A stretch of DNA of 64,000 bases from Halorarius litoreus. GTDB taxonomy: Archaea > Halobacteriota > Halobacteria > Halobacteriales > Haloarculaceae. Location of the stretch: the NCBI RefSeq assembly GCF_024362405.1, contig NZ_CP101454.1, positions 558,001-622,000 of the forward strand. The letters are read 5' to 3'. Positions 34,226 through 43,194 of the stretch are shown in pieces. Both the position numbers and the translations under genes were made by a program. The notes below the pieces were generated by a model, which worked only from the letters and a program-made list of their open reading frames with translations, was not told the origin of the DNA and made no database searches. Within the stretch, counting starts at the first letter, position 1; each line of letters opens with the position of its first letter.

Positions 34226-34250
34226 CGAGACGGCCCCCCGTCTCGTTTTT
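34226..34250 (+). terminator. Strong hairpin-plus-T-run terminator
   Basis: CGAGACGG and CCGTCTCG form a perfect 8-bp stem with a CCCC loop (34226-34245), followed directly by five T (34246-34250). It points along the + strand, yet no + strand gene ends nearby. An additional GGGGC/GCCCC hairpin lies just upstream (34209-34222). It may end an unannotated small RNA. Confidence 0.6.
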
Positions 34251-34450
34251 CAATCGCTCCTAGAGGATACTCCGTGGAAGATCTGTATGAGTTATTAAGA
34301 CGAGTATCGTAGTAGCCCATCAGAACGTAATTATCGACGGTTTCGAGCCGTATGGGGCCATATCATTGCTCCCAGCCCAGTGGTTCGGGGGCGACGCGAC
34401 CAGGCACGGGTTTTCCTTCAAGACTTGACATTATTTCCCAAATATGGCGT

Positions 34451-34468
34451 TGTATATGTAGATATACA
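34451..34468. repeat. 18-bp perfect palindrome with 7-bp arms
   Basis: TGTATAT, four bases (GTAG), ATATACA. It lies in an AT-rich intergenic region about 270 nt before the transglutaminase-like gene; could be an operator or simply a cruciform-prone AT element. Confidence 0.55.
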
Positions 34469-34709
34469 CCATTTAGGAGTTTAAACAGGAAGAAAACAAA
34501 TTAATAATCTAATACAGATCCACTACTGTTTGTGTTGAAGTCGGGATAATACTCTGGTAGTCAAATCCACGTGTAATCGGTTTTCTACCTAAGATACGCC
34601 GTTTCTGGCACCTACCGAATGGCTGTTGGATGGACCGAATTTCAAGGTTACTAGTAAAGATTAATACGATAGTTGGCTCGTCTGGGTCCACACGAGTCAC
34701 GCCGACGAG

Positions 34710-34716
34710 ATTATAC
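34710..34716 (+). promoter_or_regulatory. TATA-like box of the transglutaminase-like gene
   Basis: ATTATAC centred 28 nt before the ATG at 34741. Confidence 0.55.
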
Positions 34717-34740
34717 ACGGCGGGCCGCCATGATCACGAG

Positions 34741-35844
34741 ATGCGCCGTCGACGGTTCCTCGCGACCGCCCTGCTCGCCGGGAGCGTCGCCGGCTGTACG
34801 ACCACTGCACCCGACCGGACGCCGACACCACGCCCGTCGCCCGACGGCGCCAGGACCCCGACGACGACGGCGGCGCCGTCGACGCCGCCAGCGGACACGA
34901 CCGGTCTCCCTCGGCTCGATGGGCTCGATGGCTCGACGGCGCCGGACCCCGACATCGAGGGCGCGTTCGACCGCGAGTTCCGCCAGCCGTTCGGCGGCCG
35001 CGAGACCGTGTTCACGCTCTCGGTCCCCGAGGCGCTGTACGATTACTACAGCCGGCGCACCCGGACGGGCGCGTACGGGAGCTACGTCTCCGACACCTAC
35101 GACGACGAGTACGTGCGGTCGCTCGCCGACGCGCTCCGCGAGTACGGGAACCGCGAGGGGCTCTCCGCTCGTGAAGTGGTCAACCACGCGATGGTGTTCG
35201 TCCAGCACCTCACGTACACCGCCGCCGCGGTCGGCACCGGCTTCGACGAGTACCCGAAGTACCCGGTCGAGACGCTCGTCGACCGCGGCGGCGACTGCGA
35301 GGACACGAGCGTCCTGCTGGCAGCCATCCTCGAAGCCCTCGGCTACGACACGGTCCTGCTCGCGCTGTTCGACGCGAACCACATGGCGCTCGGCGTCGCG
35401 GGCGACGCGTTCTCCGGCTACGGCTACACGTTCGAGAACCAGCGCTATTACTACGTCGAGACCACCGCACCGGGGTGGCGGGTCGGCGAGGTTCCACCCG
35501 ACATCGAGGGCGTCCGCGCGACGTTCCAGCCCGTCGACCGCAACCCCGTGCTCGTGGTGGCGTGGGAGCTCCGCGTCGGCGGCGGCGAGGTGCGCTTCGA
35601 GAGCCTGCTCCGGAACGTCGGCGACGCACCGGCCGACCGCGCCTCCGTCCAGCTCGACCTCGAAACCGAATCGGGCGTCGTCGCCCGCGGGCGGACCGAC
35701 CCCGTGACCGTCACGAGGAGCACGGACGAACGCCAGCGGCTGACGCTCCGCCGGCCGGACGCGGGACCCGTTCGCGCCCGGGTTGCCATCGGCCTCGACG
35801 GCATCCTCCACGACGGACAACGCAGCGACTGGCGGGCGCCCTGA
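34741..35844 (+). CDS. Tat-exported transglutaminase-like lipoprotein
   Basis: 367 residues. The Tat signal MRRRRFLATALLAGSVAGC ends with lipobox Cys19, followed by a Thr/Pro-rich linker to about residue 60. The transglutaminase-like core has GGDCEDTSVLLAAIL with Cys186, DANHMALGVA with His214 and YYYVETTAPG with Glu240 where the family usually has its third catalytic residue. A beta-rich tail follows (about 265-367). Acts outside the cytoplasmic membrane; haloarchaeal members of this family are not characterised, and protease or amide-transfer activity is possible. Confidence 0.86.
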   Translation: MRRRRFLATALLAGSVAGCTTTAPDRTPTPRPSPDGARTPTTTAAPSTPPADTTGLPRLDGLDGSTAPDPDIEGAFDREFRQPFGGRETVFTLSVPEALYDYYSRRTRTGAYGSYVSDTYDDEYVRSLADALREYGNREGLSAREVVNHAMVFVQHLTYTAAAVGTGFDEYPKYPVETLVDRGGDCEDTSVLLAAILEALGYDTVLLALFDANHMALGVAGDAFSGYGYTFENQRYYYVETTAPGWRVGEVPPDIEGVRATFQPVDRNPVLVVAWELRVGGGEVRFESLLRNVGDAPADRASVQLDLETESGVVARGRTDPVTVTRSTDERQRLTLRRPDAGPVRARVAIGLDGILHDGQRSDWRAP

Positions 35845-35898
35845 GTAGTCTTGTTTAATCTGCGCAATAGTAATGGCGATACGTCCCGTAGCTCGCGT

Positions 35899-36744
35899 AT
35901 GCGAGCCGTCTTCGCCACCGACCTGTCCGACGCGAACGAGGCCGCCGTCCGGTCGCGCGCCTGCCTCGAGTGTCTCGGCCGGTACGGCATCGAGGAGGTC
36001 CACCTCGTCACCGTCACCAGCCCGAACGTCTACGCCGGAATCCCGGGCAAGAGCCTCGGCGAGTGGGGCGAGAACGCGCTCGACGCACAGCGACGCATCT
36101 TCGAGGACGCGGGGTTCCGCGTCGAGACCCACGCCGTCCGGGGGACGCCACACCGCCGTATCAACGGGCTCGCCGACCGCATCCACGCGGACCTCGTCGT
36201 CGTCGGCTCCCGTGGCGAGAGCCCGCTCGAACGCCGCCTCATCGGGAGCACGGCGCGGAACATGGCCCGGACGAGCACCCGGCCGCTGCTCGTCACCAGA
36301 ATCACCGGCGGTGACGACCACGATGTCGCTCACGAACACCTGTTCGAACGCGTGCTGTACGCGACGGACTTCTCCGAGAACGCCGAGCGAGCGTTCGACC
36401 AGTTCGCCCACCTCCAGCATGCGACGACGGAGGCACTCCTGCTCCACGTCCTGGGGCCCGAACAGCGGCAGCGCGACGAGGGGCGTGCCGACGCCGAGGG
36501 GCGGCTCGCAGCACTCGCGGACGACCTCGAGGGCCGCGGCATCGACGTGGAGACGCGCGTCGTCGAGGGTGAACCCGTCCAGGAGATACTGGCGGCAGAG
36601 CAGTCGTTCCGCCCCTCGACCGTCCTGCTGGGTGCTCGCGGGCTGAGCCCGATGCGTCGGCTCCTCCTCGGGAGCGTCTCCGAGCGGGTGACTGCCCGCG
36701 CGAACTGTAACGTCCTGCTCGTCCCGCCGTCGCGGATGCGCTGA
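35899..36744 (+). CDS. Tandem-domain universal stress protein
   Basis: 281 residues holding two UspA domains. Domain 1 (1-135) starts MRAVFATDLSDANEAA and ends with VVGSRGESPLERRLIGSTARNM; domain 2 (about 145-281) starts RVLYATDFSENAERAF and ends LLGARGLSPMRRLLLGSVSERV. Both have the G-x-x-G-x(9)-G-S ATP-binding layout (in domain 1 as GSRGESPLERRLIGS). Start at 35899 is where the first Usp strand begins. Probably a nucleotide-binding stress protein; partner unknown. Confidence 0.92.
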   Translation: MRAVFATDLSDANEAAVRSRACLECLGRYGIEEVHLVTVTSPNVYAGIPGKSLGEWGENALDAQRRIFEDAGFRVETHAVRGTPHRRINGLADRIHADLVVVGSRGESPLERRLIGSTARNMARTSTRPLLVTRITGGDDHDVAHEHLFERVLYATDFSENAERAFDQFAHLQHATTEALLLHVLGPEQRQRDEGRADAEGRLAALADDLEGRGIDVETRVVEGEPVQEILAAEQSFRPSTVLLGARGLSPMRRLLLGSVSERVTARANCNVLLVPPSRMR

Positions 36745-36795
36745 CCCCCACCACAAACACCACTGTTTTGTCCACTCAGTGCAATCCTGTCGACG

Positions 36796-37185
36796 ATGAC
36801 ACGCATCCAGCCCGCCGAACTGGCCGACCGTCTACAGACGGGCGCCGCACAGACGGACGCCGCCCCGTTCCTGCTCGACATCCGGCCACGCGAGGCGTAT
36901 CGAGCGAACGCCATCGACGGGAGCGTGAACGTCCCCGTCTACGACGCGCTTCGGCAGGGCGACGAGACCGCACTCCGTGACCGCCTCGGCGAGATCCCCG
37001 ACGACCGGGAGGTCGTGGTGGTCTGCAAGATGGGTGTCGTGGCGAAGCGGGCGACCCGACTCCTCGACGCCGAGGGGTACGACGCCGCGACGCTCCTGGG
37101 CGGGATGCACGGCTGGCGCGGCTACCAGAACGGATCGCTCTCCTACAAACTCAGGTCGCTCCTCTGGCGCGTCACCGCTCGGTGA
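36796..37185 (+). CDS. Single-domain rhodanese-like protein
   Basis: 129 residues. FLLDIRPREAYRANAIDGSVNVPV is the N-terminal rhodanese pattern and VVVCKMGVVAKRA carries the active-site Cys. A GGMHGWRGY end-motif follows. The active-site loop CKMGVVAK is more hydrophobic than the common CxxGxRS form. Its last 14 bp overlap the convergent P450 gene. Confidence 0.9.
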   Translation: MTRIQPAELADRLQTGAAQTDAAPFLLDIRPREAYRANAIDGSVNVPVYDALRQGDETALRDRLGEIPDDREVVVVCKMGVVAKRATRLLDAEGYDAATLLGGMHGWRGYQNGSLSYKLRSLLWRVTAR

Positions 37186-38608
37186 CGAGGAACTGCTGCC
37201 CCGGTTCCATCCGCGTCGTCATCTGTGGGGCGACCGGTGGCTCCCCCGACGGATCGTTCTCGCCGAGCCAGTAGAGGTCGTACTCGCGGCCGATGGTCGC
37301 GAGCGCGAGTTTCGCCTCCAGGAGCGCGAACTGTCGGCCGATACAGATGCGCGGCCCGCCGCCGAACGGCGCGTACGCGAAGTCGTGGAGCTCCTGTCGG
37401 AACGCCTTGGTCCACCGCTCCGGCTGGAAGGTCGTCGGGTCGTCGAAGAACCGCGGGTCACGCTGGACGACCCGAATCGGTAGCATCAGTCGCTCGCTTT
37501 CGGGGACGCGAAAGCCGCCGAACGCCACGTCCTCGGCCGTCTTCCGGGGAAGGGTGTAGACCGGGGGGAACAGTCGGAGCGTCTCGGTCAGCAGCGTGTC
37601 GGTGTACGGCAGGTCGTCGAGGTCGCTCATGGTGGGTGGGCCGTCGAGGGCGTCGACCTCCGCGTGGAACGTCTCTCGAACCTCGGGATGGTTCGCGAGC
37701 GCCCAGAACGCGAACGTGAGCGAGGTCGTCGTCGTGTCGTGGCCAGCGAAGATGATGGTCACCATCTGGTCGCGGAGCCGCTCGTCCGAGAGCATCCCCG
37801 AGTCCGTGACGCCCGCCTCCCGGAGCCCGACCAGCAGCGAGAGCAGGTCCGTCGCCTCGCTCGGGTCGGTGGGAGCGTCGCCCGCCGCCTCGTCGAGCAG
37901 GCGCTGGGCCTCCGACTGGAGCGTCGACTTCGCGGCGTCGAACCGGCGACGCGCGGGTGAGGGCATCCAGTTCGGCAGGAAGTACGACGTGGGCAGGAAC
38001 CAGTCGTGGAGGTGTTCAGCCGCCTGGCGGATCGACTCGTCGCCGTCGAGTTCCAGTTCGCGGCCCAGGACGGTCGCGAACAGCACGTCGAGCGTCATGT
38101 CGGTGAGTTCGGCCTGGAGGTCGAACCGCTGGCCGTCCTGCCACCGCTCGCTGCGACGGCGGACCTGCTCGACCATCCCCTCGCCGTACCCGAGGACGCT
38201 GTCGCGGGTGAACAGCGGTTGGAGGACGTTCCGCTGCTGTTGCCACTCCTCGCCCTCGACGGTGAGTAGGCCTTCGCCGAACGCGATCTGGAAGTCGTCC
38301 GTCTTCTGGAAGCGGTCGCGCTCGGTGAGCAGGACGCGCTTGAAATAGTCGGGGTGTGCCACCCCGTAGAAGTCGCCCATCCCGGAGAGGTGGAACCGGG
38401 CGACGTCGCGGGTGGCGAACACCTCCTCGGCGAACGCCAGCGGGTCGCGCATCTGTTTCAGGACGTGGAGCTTCGGGTGCCCGAGGTGTGGCGGGTACGG
38501 GGCGAGCGGCAGGCTGGCGACGGACGCAGCCTCGCCCGTTGCCGACGCGTCGCTCGGTGCCGCTGGCGCCGTGCCCGGAGGCGTCGGGCCGTCGGAGTCT
38601 GAGCTCAT
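37172..38608 (-). CDS. Cytochrome P450
   Basis: 478-residue haem monooxygenase. I-helix oxygen motif AGHDTTTT, K-helix ETLRLFPP (E-x-x-R), PERW, and the haem loop FGGGPRICIGRQFA with Cys422 as the thiolate ligand. The N-terminus is Ala/Pro-rich without a membrane anchor, so it is soluble. Layout resembles the class I/CYP102-haem-like enzymes also found in other haloarchaea. No ferredoxin or reductase partner is adjacent. Start 38608 follows the preceding metzincin-like gene by 65 bp. Confidence 0.94.
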   Translation of the reverse strand: MSSDSDGPTPPGTAPAAPSDASATGEAASVASLPLAPYPPHLGHPKLHVLKQMRDPLAFAEEVFATRDVARFHLSGMGDFYGVAHPDYFKRVLLTERDRFQKTDDFQIAFGEGLLTVEGEEWQQQRNVLQPLFTRDSVLGYGEGMVEQVRRRSERWQDGQRFDLQAELTDMTLDVLFATVLGRELELDGDESIRQAAEHLHDWFLPTSYFLPNWMPSPARRRFDAAKSTLQSEAQRLLDEAAGDAPTDPSEATDLLSLLVGLREAGVTDSGMLSDERLRDQMVTIIFAGHDTTTTSLTFAFWALANHPEVRETFHAEVDALDGPPTMSDLDDLPYTDTLLTETLRLFPPVYTLPRKTAEDVAFGGFRVPESERLMLPIRVVQRDPRFFDDPTTFQPERWTKAFRQELHDFAYAPFGGGPRICIGRQFALLEAKLALATIGREYDLYWLGENDPSGEPPVAPQMTTRMEPGQQFLVTER

Positions 38609-38673
38609 TGGTTCGTGGTATCGACCACCACACCGATAGGTCTCCCCCCTCGTATCCACGGCTGCAACGACCC

Positions 38674-39396
38674 CTACTGCGAGCGGGTTCGCACGCTGCC
38701 GGCGAGCCGTCGGGTCGCTGCCTCGCTGAACTCCATGAAGAAGCCGTCGTAGTCCACGTCCGGCGCACCCACGCCCATCAGCGTCACGTAGCGGTCGCCG
38801 CGGGGCGTTCGCAGGCCCTCGTGGTCGGCGTGGGTGAGGCCGACGGCGTGGCCGACCTCGTGGCACGCGACCGCGAGCGTCTGCGCGAAGGGGGTGTTGC
38901 GCCGGGCGGCCGACCACGGTCCGCCCTCGTAGTAGATGAGGTCCTCGGCCTCGACGACGGCGTAGCCCGCGCCGCCGTAGCCGTCCCACTCGCCGTCGCG
39001 CGTGGTCGTCAACAGGAGCGCCGCGTCGTCCTCGCCGAGCGCGTCCGTCTCGCGCCACGTCTGCCAGTTCGTCCGGTGGCTGTCGGCTTCGACGAACGCG
39101 ACGGGCTCGTGGACCAGGCGAGCCCGGAGCCACGGTGACGAGGCGCCGAGCTGGTTCGCCACCGCGACGGCGGGCCGCACGACCGAGGGGTAGCCGGTGT
39201 CGCGCGCCGTCCGGGCGAGCGCCTCGGTGACGTAGATGGCGACGGTCCGGCGACTCCCGGGGGCGACGGCGACCGCCGCGGCCGACCCATCGCTCTGGGG
39301 CGGAGTGTCCGGGGTCTGGGACTCGCCGAGCCCGTCGAGGAAAACGGTGGCCGATAGCGCAGCGCCGACGGCCGAGAGGTAGGTGCGGCGGTCCAT
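38674..39396 (-). CDS. Tat-exported metzincin-like zinc metalloprotease
   Basis: 240 residues. The metzincin zinc motif is complete: HEVGHAVGLTH gives His179, Glu180, His183 and His189, and VTLMGVG (Met207) fits the Met-turn. The N-terminus MDRRTYLSAVGAALSATVFL looks like a Tat signal, though without an obvious lipobox. No other family features let me place it among M10, M12 or M54. Only this short catalytic domain is present. Start at 39396 is chosen because the signal begins there. Confidence 0.82.
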   Translation of the reverse strand: MDRRTYLSAVGAALSATVFLDGLGESQTPDTPPQSDGSAAAVAVAPGSRRTVAIYVTEALARTARDTGYPSVVRPAVAVANQLGASSPWLRARLVHEPVAFVEADSHRTNWQTWRETDALGEDDAALLLTTTRDGEWDGYGGAGYAVVEAEDLIYYEGGPWSAARRNTPFAQTLAVACHEVGHAVGLTHADHEGLRTPRGDRYVTLMGVGAPDVDYDGFFMEFSEAATRRLAGSVRTRSQ

Positions 39397-39794
39397 CACG
39401 GTCCCTCCAGCGGGAACTGTCGGGGCGTCTCGAACCGGTGGCTCGGCGACGGCCACCAGTCGGGCGACTGGGGGAGCACACACGAGCGTCACCGAGCGCG
39501 CGCATTGTTACACGCCGGATAGCACCCTCCCACACGCCTCGGGCCGCCGTCCAGTCGATGGCACAGCAAGCGGCCGCCGTCGACCGGTACGACCCGACTA
39601 CAGCCGAGGTACCGGGCGCCTGTCACCGACCGCAGCGGCCGCTCAGGACACGGACAGCGGGGACAGGTGCAGCCCCGTCCCACCCCACGAGCGCAGCGGC
39701 AGCGGCAACGGTGGACGAGCCACCGTCGCAGCCGAGCATCGGGTCTCGGGACGGATTACCCCACGGGTTGACGGGGGGTGTCACCGGCTGAGGC
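39397..39794. other. 398-bp stretch without a gene
   Basis: Between the metzincin-like gene and the STAND-like regulator on the same strand. GC-rich with no convincing frame, TATA box or palindrome; I see nothing functional in it. Confidence 0.5.
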
Positions 39795-42700
39795 TCAGTC
39801 CGACGCGAGCTGGTCGCCCCACGACGCGATGGCCTCGTGGTACGGTTCGTCGGCGTCGTTCGCCAGCCGCTCGACGCGCTCGAGCCACGCTCGGGCGTCG
39901 GCCGTTCGTCCCCGCTCTACACAGCGCTCCACGAGTTCGAGCCCGGTCGCGGCCGCCCGGTCGGTCGCCCCGAGGTCGATGAACGCCTCGAACGCCGCCT
40001 CGTATCGGTCGCACGCGCGGTCGAGGTCGCCACGGGCGGCGGCCACGTCACCGAGCCGCTGGTCGACGATGGCTCGGGTCCGCGGCGAGTCGTCGACGGT
40101 CGCCCGCTCGCGGTGGTGACGCTCGGCCGCGTCGAACGCGCCGCGAGCCGCCTCGACCCGACCCAGCCCGCCGAGTGCGGCGCCGTGGACGACGGCCGCC
40201 TCGATGTCCCGGGCGAGCGCCAGCGACTCCTCGAAACACGACACTGCGGTGTCGTACTCACCGGTCTCGACCGCGAGGTCGCCGAGGTTGACGAGCGTCG
40301 TCGCCACGCCACGAGTGTTGTTCGCCTCCCGCTGGAGTTCGAGTGCCTGCCGGTAGTAGCCCTCCGCGCGCTCGTGCGCCCCGCGGTCGACGGCGACCGT
40401 CCCGAGCGCGTTGAGCGTCGCCGCCTCCTCCGAGGGGGGCGCACCCAGTTCCCGGTCGAGCGCCAGCGACTCCTCGAGCCGCGCTTCGGCTTCGGCGTAC
40501 GCCCCCCGCTTCCGGTGGAGCCGCCCGAGGTAGTAGACGGCCGCCGACAGCTCGGGAGAGGCGCCGAGCGCCTCGCCGACGCGCTCGGCCTCGGTGAGGG
40601 CGCGTTCGGCCGCCGCGTAGTCGTCGGCGTGGAGTTCGACCATCCCGAGCGAGCTGAGCAGGCGCGTCTCGCCGCGCCGATCGCCGGCCTCGCGGGCAGC
40701 GACCAGCCCGGCGTCGAGGTGTTCGCGAGCCGTCTCGGGGTCACCGCGGTCGTCGGCCACGTCCGCCAGTCGACGGCGTGCCCGGACGGTGAACCGAGCA
40801 GCCGTCTCGGGGTCGTCGAGCGCCTCGGCCGCATCGAGCAGGCCCTCGGCCTCGGCCGCGGCACGGTCGAGGTCGCCGCGCTTGTACCAGCCGAACAGCC
40901 GGGCCGCCCGCGCTTCCAGGCGAGTCTCGAGGGCACAGGCGTCCGGAAGCGAGATGGCCGAGCGGTCGGTCGTCCCGAACAGCGGGACGAGCGCGGTCGA
41001 CCGCCGGACGACGCCGAACAGCTCCACGATCGTAGCGTCGACATCGGTCTCGAACCGGTCGAACCCCGCCAGCTCGCGACCGAGCCACGACTCGATGCGG
41101 TCGCGAACCGTCGGGTCGTCTGCGGGCGTGAGCAGCGCCGACACCGCGCGGGCGAACGCGTCGACGGTCACGCGGTCGCCGTCGTCGAGCGCGGCGACGA
41201 GGAACCGAACGGCCCAGTGAGGGTGCTGGGTGCGGAACGCCTCGTCACCCTCGAACAGCAGGACGCCGCGGAGGTCGTCGATGGCCGCGTCGACCCGGCG
41301 CTGTGCGAGCGCCCGGTCGGTGGCGTCGGCGTTGGGGCCGGCGTGTGCCACGGCGACGGTGTGGAGCGCCGCCGGCGTGACCGTCTGTTTCGACGCGGTG
41401 AGCAGCGCCGCGAGTAGGCCGACTTCGAGCGCGACCGTGTCGTCGGTCGGCCCCTCGGGGGCGACCGCCGCATAGGCGCGCCGAGCATCGGCTTCGAGCC
41501 CCGTCGCCACGCTCGTGTCCGTCGACCACGGCTCCGGGGTCGTGTACGCCGCCAGCAGGTAGCCGAGCAGGTAGCAGTCGCCGGGGCCGTCGCCGTCGCG
41601 GATGGTGGCGAACAGCTCGTCGCCGTCGCGGGGAACCGGCCGCCCGGTCGCCGCTTCGAACGCGGCGACGGCGTCGTGACACTCCGCCCGCGTCAGCTCG
41701 CCAAGCCGGTAGTGCTCGAGCGAGCGGAGCAGGTCCGCGCTGCGGGCCTCCGTGGGCGTGGGCGGCCACGCGCTCGCCCGCGACTCGACGAGGACGCTCA
41801 CCGCGCTGTCGTACCGAGTTCGCTCGAGAAGCTCGGCGAGTCCGTCGACGGTCGCCTCGTCGTCACCGTCCTCGACGACGACGAGGGCGTGGCCGTCGGC
41901 CCCGTCGAGCGCCGAAGCCAGCACGTCCGGGCGGTCGAACGTCGTGTCGACGGGCGTCGCGCGGTGGAAGACGGGGCCGCGCTCCGCAGCGACCCACCGG
42001 GCCGCCACCTGCCGGCAGAGCGTGCTCTTGCCCGACCCCGGCGGCCCGACGACGACCGTGTTCTCGCCGGCCGCGAGCGCGGCGACGAGGTGCGCGGCGG
42101 CGCTCTCTGTCCCCTCTCCGGGGTGGTGGCGCTCGAACGGGTGGCCGTAGTAGACGTCCACGAGGTCGAAGCCGACCCGCCAGCCGGTCGCCGGGTCGTT
42201 CGGCGGCCGTCGAGCGATGGAGGTGGCGTCCACACGCTCGACGCCGATGTCGGTGAGGCCCGGCGGACCGCGACGCTCGTGGCGGCCGAGCAGCGTCTCG
42301 TCGAGGTCGTCGACCGAGGCCGCGACCGCGTCGGTCACGTCGGTCGCCCTCGCTCGGCAGTCCGCGAGCGTCGCCTCGGCCCACTCGACTGCGGCTGCCG
42401 TGGTGGCCGTGAGCAGCCCCGTCGCGTCGTCGGCCACGGGAGCGACCGACACCGTCGCCCCCTCGCCTCGTGCGAGGAACAGCGCGTACGGCGGCGGCTC
42501 CTCGATGCGGTAGATGGAGACGCCCGCTGCAGTCGCGAGATCGGCCGCAAGGCGAGGGAACTCGGTTTCGAGATGCTCCAGCACACGGGGCGCGACGAGC
42601 AGGTCGGCAGTCATGCCCTCTCGCACCCGGGCGTGACAGAGCCGGAGCTGTCGTGAATCGTCGAGCCGGGGGAGCAGGGCGACGTAGTCGGTGGCCGTGC

Positions 42701-43091
42701 GCAGCGGTTCGACCCGCGCCTCGAACGCCGCGGCCGGCGTCTCGAACGTCTCCATCCGACTCTCGCGGACGACCTCCTGAGGAAGCGTACAGTCCGGCGG
42801 AAGCGAGCCGAGGAACCCGGCGCCGTCGAGCACCGTCTCCGCGTTCGCGACGAACGTGTGGTAGCTCTCGGCGGCGAGCCGCCCCGCGAGCGTCGTCCGG
42901 AAGCCACCGTCGACGCGCTCGACGAACCCCGCGGCCTCCAGCCGGCGAACCGCGCGGTCGACGGTCGACCGCGAGTGGTCCAGTCGCTCGACGAGCGCCG
43001 GCTTGTGGAGTGGGGCGTCCGCGAGCGTGTCGAGGAAGTCGACGCGCTTGGCGACGAGGTCGAGCCCGTCGCCGGTGTCCGCCCAGTTCAT
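39795..43091 (-). CDS. STAND-like regulator: wHTH, FilR1-like domain, NTPase, TPR array
   Basis: 1098 residues. Residues 15-75 form a winged helix (KPALVERLDHSRSTVDRAVRRLEAAGFV). About 115-260 resembles the FilR1 domain of haloarchaeal regulators (YVALLPRLDDSRQLRLCHARVREGMTADLLVAPRVLEHL). A P-loop NTPase follows with Walker A VVVGPPGSGKST (347-357) and Walker B ALVVVEDGDD (402-411). About 700-1090 is a TPR array with repeated N-L-G-x-L and E-A-L-x-L helices. Start 43091 is fixed by a TATA-like GCTTAGGG about 28 nt upstream; GTG at 43106 is less likely. Domain logic implies an ATP-switched DNA-binding sensor; the signal is unknown. Confidence 0.85.
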   Translation of the reverse strand: MNWADTGDGLDLVAKRVDFLDTLADAPLHKPALVERLDHSRSTVDRAVRRLEAAGFVERVDGGFRTTLAGRLAAESYHTFVANAETVLDGAGFLGSLPPDCTLPQEVVRESRMETFETPAAAFEARVEPLRTATDYVALLPRLDDSRQLRLCHARVREGMTADLLVAPRVLEHLETEFPRLAADLATAAGVSIYRIEEPPPYALFLARGEGATVSVAPVADDATGLLTATTAAAVEWAEATLADCRARATDVTDAVAASVDDLDETLLGRHERRGPPGLTDIGVERVDATSIARRPPNDPATGWRVGFDLVDVYYGHPFERHHPGEGTESAAAHLVAALAAGENTVVVGPPGSGKSTLCRQVAARWVAAERGPVFHRATPVDTTFDRPDVLASALDGADGHALVVVEDGDDEATVDGLAELLERTRYDSAVSVLVESRASAWPPTPTEARSADLLRSLEHYRLGELTRAECHDAVAAFEAATGRPVPRDGDELFATIRDGDGPGDCYLLGYLLAAYTTPEPWSTDTSVATGLEADARRAYAAVAPEGPTDDTVALEVGLLAALLTASKQTVTPAALHTVAVAHAGPNADATDRALAQRRVDAAIDDLRGVLLFEGDEAFRTQHPHWAVRFLVAALDDGDRVTVDAFARAVSALLTPADDPTVRDRIESWLGRELAGFDRFETDVDATIVELFGVVRRSTALVPLFGTTDRSAISLPDACALETRLEARAARLFGWYKRGDLDRAAAEAEGLLDAAEALDDPETAARFTVRARRRLADVADDRGDPETAREHLDAGLVAAREAGDRRGETRLLSSLGMVELHADDYAAAERALTEAERVGEALGASPELSAAVYYLGRLHRKRGAYAEAEARLEESLALDRELGAPPSEEAATLNALGTVAVDRGAHERAEGYYRQALELQREANNTRGVATTLVNLGDLAVETGEYDTAVSCFEESLALARDIEAAVVHGAALGGLGRVEAARGAFDAAERHHRERATVDDSPRTRAIVDQRLGDVAAARGDLDRACDRYEAAFEAFIDLGATDRAAATGLELVERCVERGRTADARAWLERVERLANDADEPYHEAIASWGDQLASD

Positions 43092-43114
43092 GCCCGAGAC
43101 GTACACGTCGGTCC

Positions 43115-43122
43115 CCCTAAGC
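43115..43122 (-). promoter_or_regulatory. TATA-like box deciding the STAND-like gene start
   Basis: GCTTAGGG on the minus strand, about 28 nt before the ATG at 43091 and only about 12 nt from the alternative GTG at 43106. Confidence 0.45.
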
Positions 43123-43194
43123 GTTCGGTCGGGGAGGAGATGGCAGCGATCGTGTGCACTCTATCTGTATATCGATTGCTAACATGACATAAAT

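Larger units (their letters stand above)
33981..34740. other. 760-bp gene-free AT-richer stretch
   Basis: Between AOR and the transglutaminase-like gene. It holds the AOR promoter, a GC-rich structured segment ending in a hairpin and T-run (34200-34250), an 18-bp palindrome (34451-34468), a degenerate operator-like site (34511-34532) and the next gene's TATA box. The short open frames have no recognisable domains. Base composition from about 34.26 to 34.66 kb is clearly AT-richer than the flanks. Confidence 0.6.

Noticed and set aside
34509-34718. 69-codon minus-strand frame before the transglutaminase gene
   Set aside because: Neutral to basic composition, no domain, and it runs through the palindromes and promoter of the next gene.
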